Source of the DNA: Oscillatoriales cyanobacterium | GTDB lineage: Bacteria > Cyanobacteriota > Cyanobacteriia > Cyanobacteriales > Microcoleaceae | DNA: 64,000 bases | NCBI GenBank assembly: GCA_004293365.1 | Contig: RDYN01000010.1 | Coordinates: 1 to 64,000 of the forward strand | Direction of reading: 5' to 3' | In this document: positions 9,461-16,643 of the stretch, in pieces | Numbering within the stretch: the stretch's first letter is position 1 | Layout: every line of letters starts with the position of its first letter | Notes under the pieces: model-generated | What the model was told of the DNA's origin: nothing | The model's database searches: none | The model's input: only the letters and a program-made list of their open reading frames with translations | Translations under genes and position numbers: made by a program

Positions 9461-9556
9461 AGCCCCCGATAAGTCAGCCCTAAAACTGTCGCTACGTGTT
9501 GCATAACAGATAAGCTTTCTACAAAACCCGCCCTCTCTCGGGCTGCTTAATTCTGT

Positions 9557-10270
9557 ATGCCACAAAATTATCATCTCAAAATTTCGATTATTATTCCCGT
9601 CTTAAACGAAGCACCTACAATTGCCTCAGTCATCTCCACCGCCCAAAATGGCAAAAATGTTGAGATTATCGTCGCCGACGGCGGCAGCAGCGACGGTACC
9701 GCAGAAATAGCAACATCTTTGGGCGTCCGAGTTGTCTCCACTGCCCCAGGCCGCGCTGCCCAAATGAATGCAGGTGCGATCGCAGCGACTGGAGATATTC
9801 TGCTGTTTCTCCACGCAGACACTCTTTTGCCTCCAGCCTACGACTCTGGCGCGCGCCTCGCACTCGCAAAACCCCAAACAGTCGCCGGGGCCTTTGAACT
9901 CAAGATTGATGCCCCCGGGCACAGTCTGCGGCTGGTAGAAATAGGGGTAAACTGCCGATCGCACTTCCTGCAAATGCCCTACGGCGACCAAGCCATTTTC
10001 CTCTATTCAGCTACCTTTGACAAAATTGGCGGTTTTCCCGATTTGCCCCTTATGGAAGACTTTGAATTTGTGCGCCGGTTGCAAAAACAAGGCCGCATCG
10101 CCATCGTACCCCAGTCAGTCCTCACATCCGCCCGCCGCTGGCAGCAGCTTGGGGTACTCAAAACCACCGCCATCAATCAAATAGTAATCATCGCTTATTT
10201 CCTGGGAGTGTCGCCCGATCGACTCGCTTTCTGGTATAGAAGACAAAAGAAAAATTCTTCCCAAAACTAA
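9557..10270 (+). CDS. TIGR04283-family glycosyltransferase (arsenosugar-associated)
   Basis: A 237-residue family 2 glycosyltransferase. ISIIIPVLNEAPTIASV starts the Rossmann-like fold, VADGGSSDGTAEIA carries nucleotide-sugar-binding aspartates, LLFLHADTLLPP is the DXD-type metal site, and GDQAIFL with MEDFEFVRRL forms the acceptor region. TIGR04283 proteins are the usual partners of TIGR04282, here encoded upstream. The C-terminal part (INQIVIIAYFLGVSPDRLAF) is hydrophobic and may touch the membrane. The product is not proven for the family; arsenosugars are the association in its name. Confidence 0.92.
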   Translation: MPQNYHLKISIIIPVLNEAPTIASVISTAQNGKNVEIIVADGGSSDGTAEIATSLGVRVVSTAPGRAAQMNAGAIAATGDILLFLHADTLLPPAYDSGARLALAKPQTVAGAFELKIDAPGHSLRLVEIGVNCRSHFLQMPYGDQAIFLYSATFDKIGGFPDLPLMEDFEFVRRLQKQGRIAIVPQSVLTSARRWQQLGVLKTTAINQIVIIAYFLGVSPDRLAFWYRRQKKNSSQN

Positions 10271-10327
10271 AGAATAGTGAACTTTTCTAAAGCTAGCTGC
10301 TAATTATGCAAATAGGAAACACCTCCC

Positions 10328-10365
10328 TGCGTAAAATATGACTTGAACGCCTCAATTTTTACGCA
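10328..10365 (+). promoter_or_regulatory. inverted repeat in the psaL leader
   Basis: TGCGTAAAA (10328-10336) and TTTTACGCA (10357-10365) are exact inverted copies spaced by 20 bases, ending about 20 bases before the psaL ATG and just ahead of the GAGGAAAAAGAGA ribosome-binding region. It could be an RNA hairpin that affects translation or a dimeric-regulator operator; sequence alone does not decide. Confidence 0.45.
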
Positions 10366-10384
10366 CAGCGAGGAAAAAGAGAAT

Positions 10385-10894
10385 ATGGCCGATCCCAGAG
10401 ATGCAGAGCTTATTAAACCCTTTAACGGCGACCCCTTCACGGGTCATCTCGCAACTCCCATCAGTGCTTCTGATTTCACCAAAGCATTCATTGGAAACTT
10501 GCCCGCCTACCGCAAAGGACTCTCGCCCCTAGTTCGAGGTCTAGAAATCGGTTTGGCACACGGCTATTTCCTCGTCGGCCCAGAAATCGTCTTCGGGCCC
10601 CTGCGGGATTATCCAGAAGCAGCTAATCTCGGCGGACTAATTACAGCCCTCGTCTTAGTTTTACTCGGCACATTAGGTATGTCTGCCTACGGTTTGGTCT
10701 CTTTCAAACAAGACAACACCAGCTACCCGAGCGCTAATCCCATGACCCCCGATTCCCTCAGAAATGCTGAAGGCTGGAGTCAGCTTACTGCTGGTTTCTT
10801 CATTGGCGGCATGAGCGGCGTCTTTGCTGCCTACTTCTTACTCGAAAACTTTAAGGGCGTTGATGCCATTTTCCGGGGTTTAGTCAACAATTAG
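10385..10894 (+). CDS. psaL: photosystem I subunit XI PsaL
   Basis: PsaL sits at the trimer/tetramer interface of cyanobacterial photosystem I and binds chlorophyll in the thylakoid membrane. The protein begins MADPRDAELIKPFNGDPF, has family-typical TPISASDFTKAFIGNLPAYRKGLSP, then GLEIGLAHGYFLVGPE and two further hydrophobic helices (GGLITALVLVLLGTLGMSAYG; LTAGFFIGGMSGVFAAYFLL). At 169 residues it has the usual length. I chose ATG 10385 over an upstream in-frame TTG (10343) because a strong ribosome-binding sequence lies just before it and the known N-terminus starts here. psaI follows 57 bp downstream and is probably co-transcribed. Confidence 0.98.
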   Translation: MADPRDAELIKPFNGDPFTGHLATPISASDFTKAFIGNLPAYRKGLSPLVRGLEIGLAHGYFLVGPEIVFGPLRDYPEAANLGGLITALVLVLLGTLGMSAYGLVSFKQDNTSYPSANPMTPDSLRNAEGWSQLTAGFFIGGMSGVFAAYFLLENFKGVDAIFRGLVNN

Positions 10895-10951
10895 ACTCCA
10901 CTCCCCAATATCCCTGTTGGAACACACTAACTTTAGTTTGGAGAATTTGAT

Positions 10952-11068
10952 ATGACAGGTTCCTACGCTGCTTCTTTCTTGCCTTGGATTTTGATTCCGC
11001 TAATTACCTGGCTGATGCCGGTTGTGGTAATGGGTTTGTTGTTTATCTACATTGAAAGCGACGCCTGA
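10952..11068 (+). CDS. psaI: photosystem I subunit VIII PsaI
   Basis: A 38-residue single-helix thylakoid protein that contacts PsaL in photosystem I. It begins [20 protein letters not shown] and ends [11 protein letters not shown], which matches the family end to end. GGAG lies about ten bases upstream of the ATG. It is encoded 57 bp after psaL on the same strand, the common cyanobacterial arrangement. Confidence 0.96.
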   Translation: MTGSYAASFLPWILIPLITWLMPVVVMGLLFIYIESDA

Positions 11069-11282
11069 GCTTGGCCCACAAAGCAAGACCTAAGTTGGAA
11101 GACCCCACTAACACGATTGACGGACAATTGCTCTGAAACCTCCTAGATAAATCTCCGGAAAATCAGCGAAAATTGTTTTGAGATTGCTGGCGATCGTCCA
11201 ACGCCAGTTTCTTTACTCCCATCCCCAGAATTTATCTGTGGAGCAATCTTTCTTTCTTCTTCCTTCAAAATTCGCAATTGCG

Positions 11283-11317
11283 AAAAAATCCTCTGCCAGC
11301 AGGCAGAGGATTTTTTT
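11283..11317 (+). terminator. strong rho-independent terminator
   Basis: ATCCTCTGCC (11288-11297), loop AGCA, GGCAGAGGAT (11302-11311), then a run of T. The A-run on the left makes it potentially bidirectional. It lies 215 bp after psaI and about 90 bp before the lipoprotein gene and would end the psaL-psaI transcript. The rest of the 340-bp gap 11069-11408 shows nothing else. Confidence 0.92.
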
Positions 11318-11408
11318 ACAAAGAACACAAATCACTCGCTCGGGGAAGACACATTGGCAAATCATGAGCCATAATTGCGATCGGAAACCTACTCATGAGG
11401 AGACAGCG

Positions 11409-11963
11409 ATGCAATTTCCCCCCGCACGCCGAATCTTAGCTCCATTCCTGATCTCGGTACTGCTGCTCGTGACTTCCTGCGGTCAGAATCAGCCCCCCTC
11501 CCGCTGGGACAAAGCCCAGCAGGAAAGCACCCAAAAATCTGGTAAAGCTAAACAGACAACTGCTGACAAATCAACTGCTAGTAATCAAAACCTGCCCAAG
11601 AAGGCAGTTGCAGGCGGCAAATTAAATAAATACTTCCCGTCGGCAGGCGGCGGATTCGATCGCGTCTTTGCACAAGAAAAATCCGGTTTTGCTGAAGCTA
11701 AGCTGAACAAAGGCGGTAAAAATGTCGCGGTACTCTCGATTAACGACATCGCCGGCAACCCCAGCGCCGGGGCAAAATTCCAGCAAAGTAGCAAGCAAAT
11801 TAGCGGCTATCCCGCCGTCAGTCAGGGTTCTAACATCACTGCTGTTTTAGTGGCAAATCGCTATCAGGTGAAAGTTCAATCCCGCGATCCCTCTTTTACC
11901 GCTAGCGATCGCGAAGCTTGGCTCTCAAAATTTAACCTCGGCGGCCTCGCTAGCGTTAAGTAG
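11409..11963 (+). CDS. putative lipoprotein, 184 aa
   Basis: The ATG at 11409 has AGGAG nine bases upstream and opens a typical signal peptide: basic MQFPPARR, hydrophobic ILAPFLISVLLL, then lipobox VTSC with lipidated Cys24. A longer in-frame start at 11178 would run through the terminator hairpin, so it is rejected. After a Gln/Lys/Ser/Thr-rich linker to about residue 75 comes a small folded part (YFPSAGGGFDRVFAQEKSGF, then VAVLSINDIAGNPSAGAKFQ). I know similar cyanobacterial lipoproteins only as uncharacterised. It is probably anchored in the membrane facing the periplasm. Confidence 0.8.
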   Translation: MQFPPARRILAPFLISVLLLVTSCGQNQPPSRWDKAQQESTQKSGKAKQTTADKSTASNQNLPKKAVAGGKLNKYFPSAGGGFDRVFAQEKSGFAEAKLNKGGKNVAVLSINDIAGNPSAGAKFQQSSKQISGYPAVSQGSNITAVLVANRYQVKVQSRDPSFTASDREAWLSKFNLGGLASVK

Positions 11964-12099
11964 CAGTGTCTCAGAGCGAACTTCTCGCCCGACTCTAGCT
12001 CTGGCGTTATCAAAACTAAGTCTGCCAGAATCAGACTGTGAAGTTTTTGCCATCTACCAAAAGTAATACCTTTGATTTCTGTTCAACAAGGAGTTTTTT

Positions 12100-12987
12100 G
12101 TGAGCAATACAGTCTTTGAATTAGTCGATCGACTGCCTAAAGACAACATGACTGTCAAAGCCCTCCGAGCCCTTGACTTTGTTGTTCCCGGGGAGTGGAA
12201 CAATTTAGTTGGCTTTGAAAATACCATTCGCACCGTTACAGGCGAAACTGACGAAGATTTGATCCAGCAAATTGGCGATCGGGCTATCTACCTCTACAAC
12301 GATAAATCAGAAGGCTACCAGCGCGCTCTCTGGCTCTACCAAACAATCGACAGCGCAGGTAGTGCTCTGGGTACAGCAGCCCTAGCTAACAAAGTCGCCC
12401 AAAATGTCCCGTTTTTGTCGATGCTGGGGAATCTCACCCCCAAGCCAGAAAAAGCTCAAACGATCGACCTTTCTTTGAAATTAGTCGTTGAGTTGCTCGC
12501 TTTTTGCCAAATTAACGGCATTCCCGGCGACAGCATCGGCGATTTTGCTGCATCTCTCGGCGACTACGGCGGCGAATCCCTGATGCGGATGGCTGCTTTG
12601 GTTTGTTTCGACGGTTTGATTCCCCTGGGCCCAGACTTTATCATGGCTACTCAGTCTTGGATTCAAAAGCTCTCCCCGCAAGATTTGCAAGATAATCAGG
12701 CGTTTAAGTCGATCGGCGGTATGATTCCTGGTGGTAATCCCGCAGGCCAACTCGGCTTTATCGGCGAAAGCTTTAGCTCGGTTTCCGGCTGGATGAGCTC
12801 GTTTGTGAGCGATCGAGGTTTGACTCCCCAAAACGTCCTCGGTAACTTGCAGAGTTTTGTCGAAATTTCTGCCGACAAGGTGGACTACGTGGGCGCTTTC
12901 CTCGACATGACTACCAATTACTACGAACACACCGGCGTTCAAACTCTCGCCCGCCGTTTGATTGAACGAGCTGTCGCTGAGATTTAG
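12100..12987 (+). CDS. conserved cyanobacterial protein of unknown function, 295 aa
   Basis: Starts at GTG 12100 with AAGGAG seven bases before it. The sequence is soluble, largely helical and has no signal peptide (SNTVFELVDRLPKDNMTVKALRALDFVVPGE is its start, given here only as the opening). A glycine-rich middle (GGMIPGGNPAGQLGF) separates two helical halves. I cannot assign a family or activity. It follows the lipoprotein gene by 136 bp on the same strand, and a hairpin with a T-run (13120-13149) lies downstream. Confidence 0.75.
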   Translation: MSNTVFELVDRLPKDNMTVKALRALDFVVPGEWNNLVGFENTIRTVTGETDEDLIQQIGDRAIYLYNDKSEGYQRALWLYQTIDSAGSALGTAALANKVAQNVPFLSMLGNLTPKPEKAQTIDLSLKLVVELLAFCQINGIPGDSIGDFAASLGDYGGESLMRMAALVCFDGLIPLGPDFIMATQSWIQKLSPQDLQDNQAFKSIGGMIPGGNPAGQLGFIGESFSSVSGWMSSFVSDRGLTPQNVLGNLQSFVEISADKVDYVGAFLDMTTNYYEHTGVQTLARRLIERAVAEI

Positions 12988-13119
12988 AATAAGCACAGGA
13001 GTTCTGATGTTTGGGGCGAAGATGGCGATCGCCCCTGAGCGGATTTTGATTTACAATTTATAGGACTTGTGAATGAGTGGCCAGAAACCCACTTTCTATC
13101 AACAATCCTAGGTTTGGCT

Positions 13120-13149
13120 ACATGGTTTTTACTCAAAAACCATGTTTTT
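13120..13149 (+). terminator. hairpin with T-run in the 323-bp gap 12988-13310
   Basis: ACATGGTTTTT, loop ACTC, AAAAACCATGT, then T's: an 11-bp perfect stem that could terminate the upstream gene, although it is 130 bp past the stop. A second inverted repeat, TAGGGCTGGTT and AACCAGCCCTA, spans about 13199-13261, and weaker inverted similarity brackets the whole gap, so it may be a decayed MITE-like insertion. Confidence 0.55.
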
Positions 13150-13310
13150 CCCTCCTGAAGATAGTATCAACGCTCATTTCTTGAACTCACAATCCGCCTA
13201 GGGCTGGTTTTATACACAAATTATCTGTTACCAACAAAAAATTGTGCCTCAACCAGCCCTAACAACTCAATAACTCAATGCTCCTTAACTAAAAATTACT
13301 CGTATTATCA

Positions 13311-13808
13311 ATGTCAGAAGAAACAACCAATCCAATCTCAACAGAAGCCACCGCTCCTGTCGCAGCTAAAAAACCCCCAGCTAAAGCCGAAGGTGACAAA
13401 CCCCCAGCTAAAGCTAAAAAAGAAAAAGCACCTGCTGTTGAAGACAAGCCCTTTGCCGAATTTATTCAACAAGATTATTTGCCCGCCTTGCAAACTGCTT
13501 TGACTAAGCAGGGTGTTAAGGATTTAGAGGTGAGTTTGGCAAAGCAAAAACTCCCCGTTGCTGGCATGAGTTCTGCCGGCGATTGTTGGCAGGTAATTGG
13601 TAAATTCCAAGAAGGTCAGCGCCAATTTAACTTGTATTTTCCTCAAGAAGATATTCAAAGTCAAAGAGCATTTTCCTGCGCTGAAAATAACACCAAAACC
13701 AGCACTTTAGAGCCTTTTTTGATAGACGAGCGCAAGATTACCCTAGACCTCATGGTCTTTGGTGTCGTCCAACGGCTTAATGCTCAAAAATGGCTGAATC
13801 TTAATTAG
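13311..13808 (+). CDS. DUF2996-family protein, 165 aa
   Basis: The first 45 residues are a disordered Lys/Pro/Ala-rich tail with repeated PPAKA motifs. The folded part begins KPFAEFIQQDYLPALQTAL and continues through DCWQVIGKFQEGQRQFNLYF, the pattern I know from DUF2996, a family limited to cyanobacteria and plastids with no known activity. No signal peptide or membrane helix is present. It stands alone between repeat-rich spacers. Confidence 0.8.
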   Translation: MSEETTNPISTEATAPVAAKKPPAKAEGDKPPAKAKKEKAPAVEDKPFAEFIQQDYLPALQTALTKQGVKDLEVSLAKQKLPVAGMSSAGDCWQVIGKFQEGQRQFNLYFPQEDIQSQRAFSCAENNTKTSTLEPFLIDERKITLDLMVFGVVQRLNAQKWLNLN

Positions 13809-13813
13809 TTAAT

Positions 13814-14020
13814 AGGGCATTGGGCCTAGGGCATTGGGCCTAGGGCATTGGGCCTAGGGCATTGGGTAATTGGCAGGTTGTTATTTGTTAGTTGTTATTG
13901 GTTGGTGATAATTCCCCGCAAGGGCCAATGCCCTGGGCGGGCCTTCTTCCCAATGCCCTGGGCGGGCCTTCTTCCCTAGGCCTTCTTCCCTAGGCCTTCT
14001 TCCCAATTCCCAATTCCCTA
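13814..14020. repeat. two clusters of tandem repeats in inverted relation
   Basis: From 13814 a 14-bp unit (AGGGCATTGGGCCT) is repeated nearly four times. From about 13925 two copies of a 24-bp unit containing CCAATGCCCTGGGCGGGCC are followed by two of CCCTAGGCCTTCTT. The second cluster contains the reverse complement of the first (CCAATGCCCT), so the region could fold into a large hairpin between the convergent DUF2996 and hydrolase genes. Confidence 0.85.
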
Positions 14021-14030
14021 TCCCCAATAA

Positions 14031-14846
14031 CTAATGACTGCTGACTAATGCCAGATTTTCTTCGGATTTTGTCAAAAAATTGTGAGCTTGCATAATCTCG
14101 TAAAGGTCAACATCTGTTTCTAACAAACAAGCATGACCGCTGTTAGCCAGCAGCACCATTTCAGCATTGGGAATTACCTTGACTAAAAGCTTCCCTTCTG
14201 CTATCGAAGGCAGCAGCCGATCGGCACCGCTAGCAATTACTAACGCCGGCTGTTCGATCGCACGCAACTTATTTTCATCAACATTGAACGATCGCACTAA
14301 GGCCAATCTCCACACAGATGTGTGTTGCGGTACCGCTTGCATCGCTTCCAGCAAAGCTCGCCGCTCGTCCCGCCCAATCTTTCCTAAGGATGCTAATATC
14401 GGCAACAGACCGATTACCGACAGCGGATAAAGATTCGCCGGCAGCCACTGAGTCAGGTAGGAACCCCACTGCACCCAAGGCTGTTGTCGGAAGGAAGAAG
14501 CTGGATTGACTAAAATTAGTCGATCGCACAATTGGGGAGCTTCTAAAACAACTTTGATCGCTAAACATCCCCCAAATGACTCGCCGCACAGATAAACCGG
14601 CCGCTGATTGGCTTTCTTTTCTGCTTCAATTAAGGCAATTGTTTCCTTAACCAGTACCTCCCAGCTAGCCATGTCGTCAGCCGGTATAGCTAAGCAGCGA
14701 ATGTCGAAATGTGGAGCTAATTTAGGAATTTGCGATCGCAGCAGCAAACCTCCCCCGTCCATACCGGGCAGAAATACAAATAAAGGGCGATCGGCTTTCG
14801 GCGGTTTCGGGCTGAGAAAACGAACCTTATTGTTAGCAGTTGGCAT
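14031..14846 (-). CDS. alpha/beta hydrolase, esterase-like
   Basis: A 271-residue alpha/beta hydrolase. The triad is readable: nucleophile Ser90 in GESFGG, Asp209 in ASGADRLLP and His238 in NSGHACLL; FLPGMDGGG near residue 25 gives the oxyanion region. The sequence resembles the hydrolase half of plant phytyl ester synthases and esterases, and the upstream neighbour on the same strand (15064-15789) is a lysophospholipid-type acyltransferase like the other half of those enzymes. The two may act on phytol, plastoquinol or lipid esters; that is inference from context. The 217-bp gap between them is full of TAATTGG repeats. Confidence 0.85.
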   Translation of the reverse strand: MPTANNKVRFLSPKPPKADRPLFVFLPGMDGGGLLLRSQIPKLAPHFDIRCLAIPADDMASWEVLVKETIALIEAEKKANQRPVYLCGESFGGCLAIKVVLEAPQLCDRLILVNPASSFRQQPWVQWGSYLTQWLPANLYPLSVIGLLPILASLGKIGRDERRALLEAMQAVPQHTSVWRLALVRSFNVDENKLRAIEQPALVIASGADRLLPSIAEGKLLVKVIPNAEMVLLANSGHACLLETDVDLYEIMQAHNFLTKSEENLALVSSH

Positions 14847-14854
14847 GATTAAAC

Positions 14855-15060
14855 TTAATCTGGTAATTGGTAATTGGTAATTGCTAATTGGTAATTGCTA
14901 ATTGGTAGTTGGTAGTTGATAATTGGTAGTTGATAATTGGTCATCTTGCTAGCGAAGCCGAAGGGTGGCAATTGGCAATTTGTAATTGGTAATTTATTGC
15001 TCATTTTTACAACTGACTAATGACCACTGACTAATGACTAATGACCACTGACTAATGACT
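14855..15060. repeat. microsatellite-like repeats (TAATTGG; ACTAATGACC)
   Basis: About 14855-14945 is built from TAATTGG/TAGTTGG/TGATAATTGG variants and 15013-15060 from ACTAATGACCACTG. They occupy almost all of the gap between the acyltransferase and hydrolase genes. Confidence 0.85.
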
Positions 15061-15063
15061 TCT

Positions 15064-15789
15064 TTACAAACACCCTCGATCGAGTAATTGTGCAATTTCC
15101 CGCTGACAGTGTTCTGTAAGTTCAGCAACAACCGCTTTGGCTTTTTTGCCTCGATATTGCTGCTGTCGATCGACTGTAACCCAGTAAGGGCGGCCGATTA
15201 AAACATTAACTCGTTGATAAACTATCACAGGATGCCACCCAGGGCGATCGAACAATGGTTCTGAAGGATCGAACAAACTCAACAACTTCAACGGTAAACC
15301 CGATCGCACCGACTCTTCTTTTATCGAAGCAATCGCCACCGGCAATACCGCCAAATCCCGTACCGGGGCCCGCAAAGCCAAATGAGCAAATCCCCGCTGA
15401 AATTTGCCCATGGTATCCGGTTGAGTAAATTTCACCATCGGTTCTGCACCCTCAGGAAACACCCCCACCATCTCCCTGCTTTGCAGCAGCGCCGTCGCTT
15501 GAGAGAAAAAATGCTGCTGTCTGTACTCCGGTGCTTCTAATGGAAAAGCGCCGAAAGTCGTGACAATTTCCCGAATTACCGGAACTTGACCCATGTAATG
15601 ATGACATGCAAACCGGATCGATCGACCCAACGCCGCCGTCAACACGACAGGATCTAAGAAACTGCGGTGATTGCTCACCACCAGTACCGGACTTTCTTGC
15701 GGAATCCGCTGCTGGTGCTGTACAAACATCTGCGTTCCCAAACCAGCCAGGAAACAGCGCGAAATCATCAATGTGCGATCGAAAGACAT
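15064..15789 (-). CDS. lysophospholipid/acylglycerol-phosphate acyltransferase-like protein
   Basis: A 241-residue PlsC-fold acyltransferase. The catalytic HX4D motif is NHRSFLD (His41, Asp46), the FPEG block (VGVFPEGAEP) binds the phosphate or acyl acceptor in the family, and AVLPVAI is the fourth block. Family members transfer acyl chains to lysophosphatidate; relatives in cyanobacteria and plastids make phytyl, plastoquinol or diacylglycerol esters, and the exact acceptor here is open. The neighbouring esterase-like hydrolase downstream on the same strand suggests the pair works together. A hydrophobic N-terminal part suggests peripheral membrane association. Confidence 0.85.
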   Translation of the reverse strand: MSFDRTLMISRCFLAGLGTQMFVQHQQRIPQESPVLVVSNHRSFLDPVVLTAALGRSIRFACHHYMGQVPVIREIVTTFGAFPLEAPEYRQQHFFSQATALLQSREMVGVFPEGAEPMVKFTQPDTMGKFQRGFAHLALRAPVRDLAVLPVAIASIKEESVRSGLPLKLLSLFDPSEPLFDRPGWHPVIVYQRVNVLIGRPYWVTVDRQQQYRGKKAKAVVAELTEHCQREIAQLLDRGCL

Positions 15790-16199
15790 GGGCTAAAACA
15801 CAGGTAAAACGCTATAAACGTTGATTCCATACCCATGCAGCTTAACATTACTTTACAAAAATCGCGATCGGTCAAAAAGTAGACTTTCCCCTTGTACCTT
15901 TCTCTCGCAGTCATGCACGCACAGGGGATCAGAAACCGGGTTTTTGCCAAAATACACAGGTTACAGGCGCCAAAACAGTAAAAAACCCAGTTTCTTTGTC
16001 AGAGCGCCTAAGTCTGGTTTGAGCACAAATTCCCAGCCAAAAGCAAAAATTATAAAGTGTTGTTGCAAACTTCTATAAAAATGTTTAAAAGAACACCAAA
16101 ACCAAGTCGCGGCAGCTAAAATTATAAATTTACAGTCAGCATTGACAGGCTGTCAAAGTATTTTTGGACAAGTCGTAATAGCAATCTCCCGAGGCATCA
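15790..16199. other. 410-bp divergent spacer
   Basis: Divergent promoters for the acyltransferase and the small membrane protein must lie here. It contains GAAACCGGGTTTTT (about 15934) and AAAAACCCAGTTTCT (about 15981), an inverted pair of the dispersed GAAACC family. No gene is convincing. Confidence 0.6.
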
Positions 16200-16514
16200 A
16201 TGGATAACATTCACAACTATCGCCTTAAATGTACCCTCACCTTTGGCGACATTTACGGTCAAATCATTGTTTGGCTGATAGTCATCTTCCTGAGTCTAGC
16301 GTCCGCACTCGCCCTCTGGAGCAGCGCCCGCCAAATCTACGCCTTGGCTACAGTTGGCTTGATTTTAGTGCTGTCTCTGCCATTCTTGCTGTTTGCTTTC
16401 GTGACAACTCTGCTCAATAACATAGAAGTGCTTTCTGTAGACCCCACCACCGAAGATCAACCTTCTGCAACGGGAAATCAGTCCCATCAGAGGTCTGTCG
16501 AAAGCGTCGGCTAG
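16200..16514 (+). CDS. small membrane protein, 104 aa
   Basis: Two adjacent transmembrane helices are clear: IYGQIIVWLIVIFLSLASAL (about 19-40) and ALATVGLILVLSLPFLLFAF (about 48-70), followed by a polar, probably cytoplasmic tail. ATG 16200. I know no function. A hairpin terminator at 16562-16599 closes the unit before sdhA. Confidence 0.7.
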   Translation: MDNIHNYRLKCTLTFGDIYGQIIVWLIVIFLSLASALALWSSARQIYALATVGLILVLSLPFLLFAFVTTLLNNIEVLSVDPTTEDQPSATGNQSHQRSVESVG

Positions 16515-16561
16515 TTCAATTTGAAATTTTAGACTTGGATTTTCAATTCAAATCAAAAGTT

Positions 16562-16599
16562 AAAAAACTTCCCGATGTTTTGGTAGGAAGTTTTTTTTT
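16562..16599 (+). terminator. rho-independent terminator
   Basis: AAAAAACTTCC (16562-16572) pairs with GGAAGTTTTTT from 16586 and is followed by a nine-T run. It lies 45 bp upstream of sdhA and isolates it from the membrane-protein gene. Confidence 0.9.
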
Positions 16600-16643
16600 G
16601 CGTCACCATAAGTTGAGCAGAACACTCAAAATAATTCACAAAA

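Larger units (their letters stand above)
9049..9556. other. 508-bp spacer between the two glycosyltransferase genes
   Basis: No gene is visible. It contains an AT-rich leader after the first stop, a perfect 11-bp-stem hairpin (9180-9205) and two AGAAACCCGGTTTCT-type palindromes (9396-9410, 9446-9460). The spacer is long for genes that should be co-expressed, so the second may have its own promoter. Confidence 0.7.

Noticed and set aside
11178-11408. N-terminal extension of the lipoprotein by 77 codons
   Set aside because: It would run through the terminator hairpin and bury the lipoprotein signal peptide; ATG 11409 has a strong ribosome-binding site.
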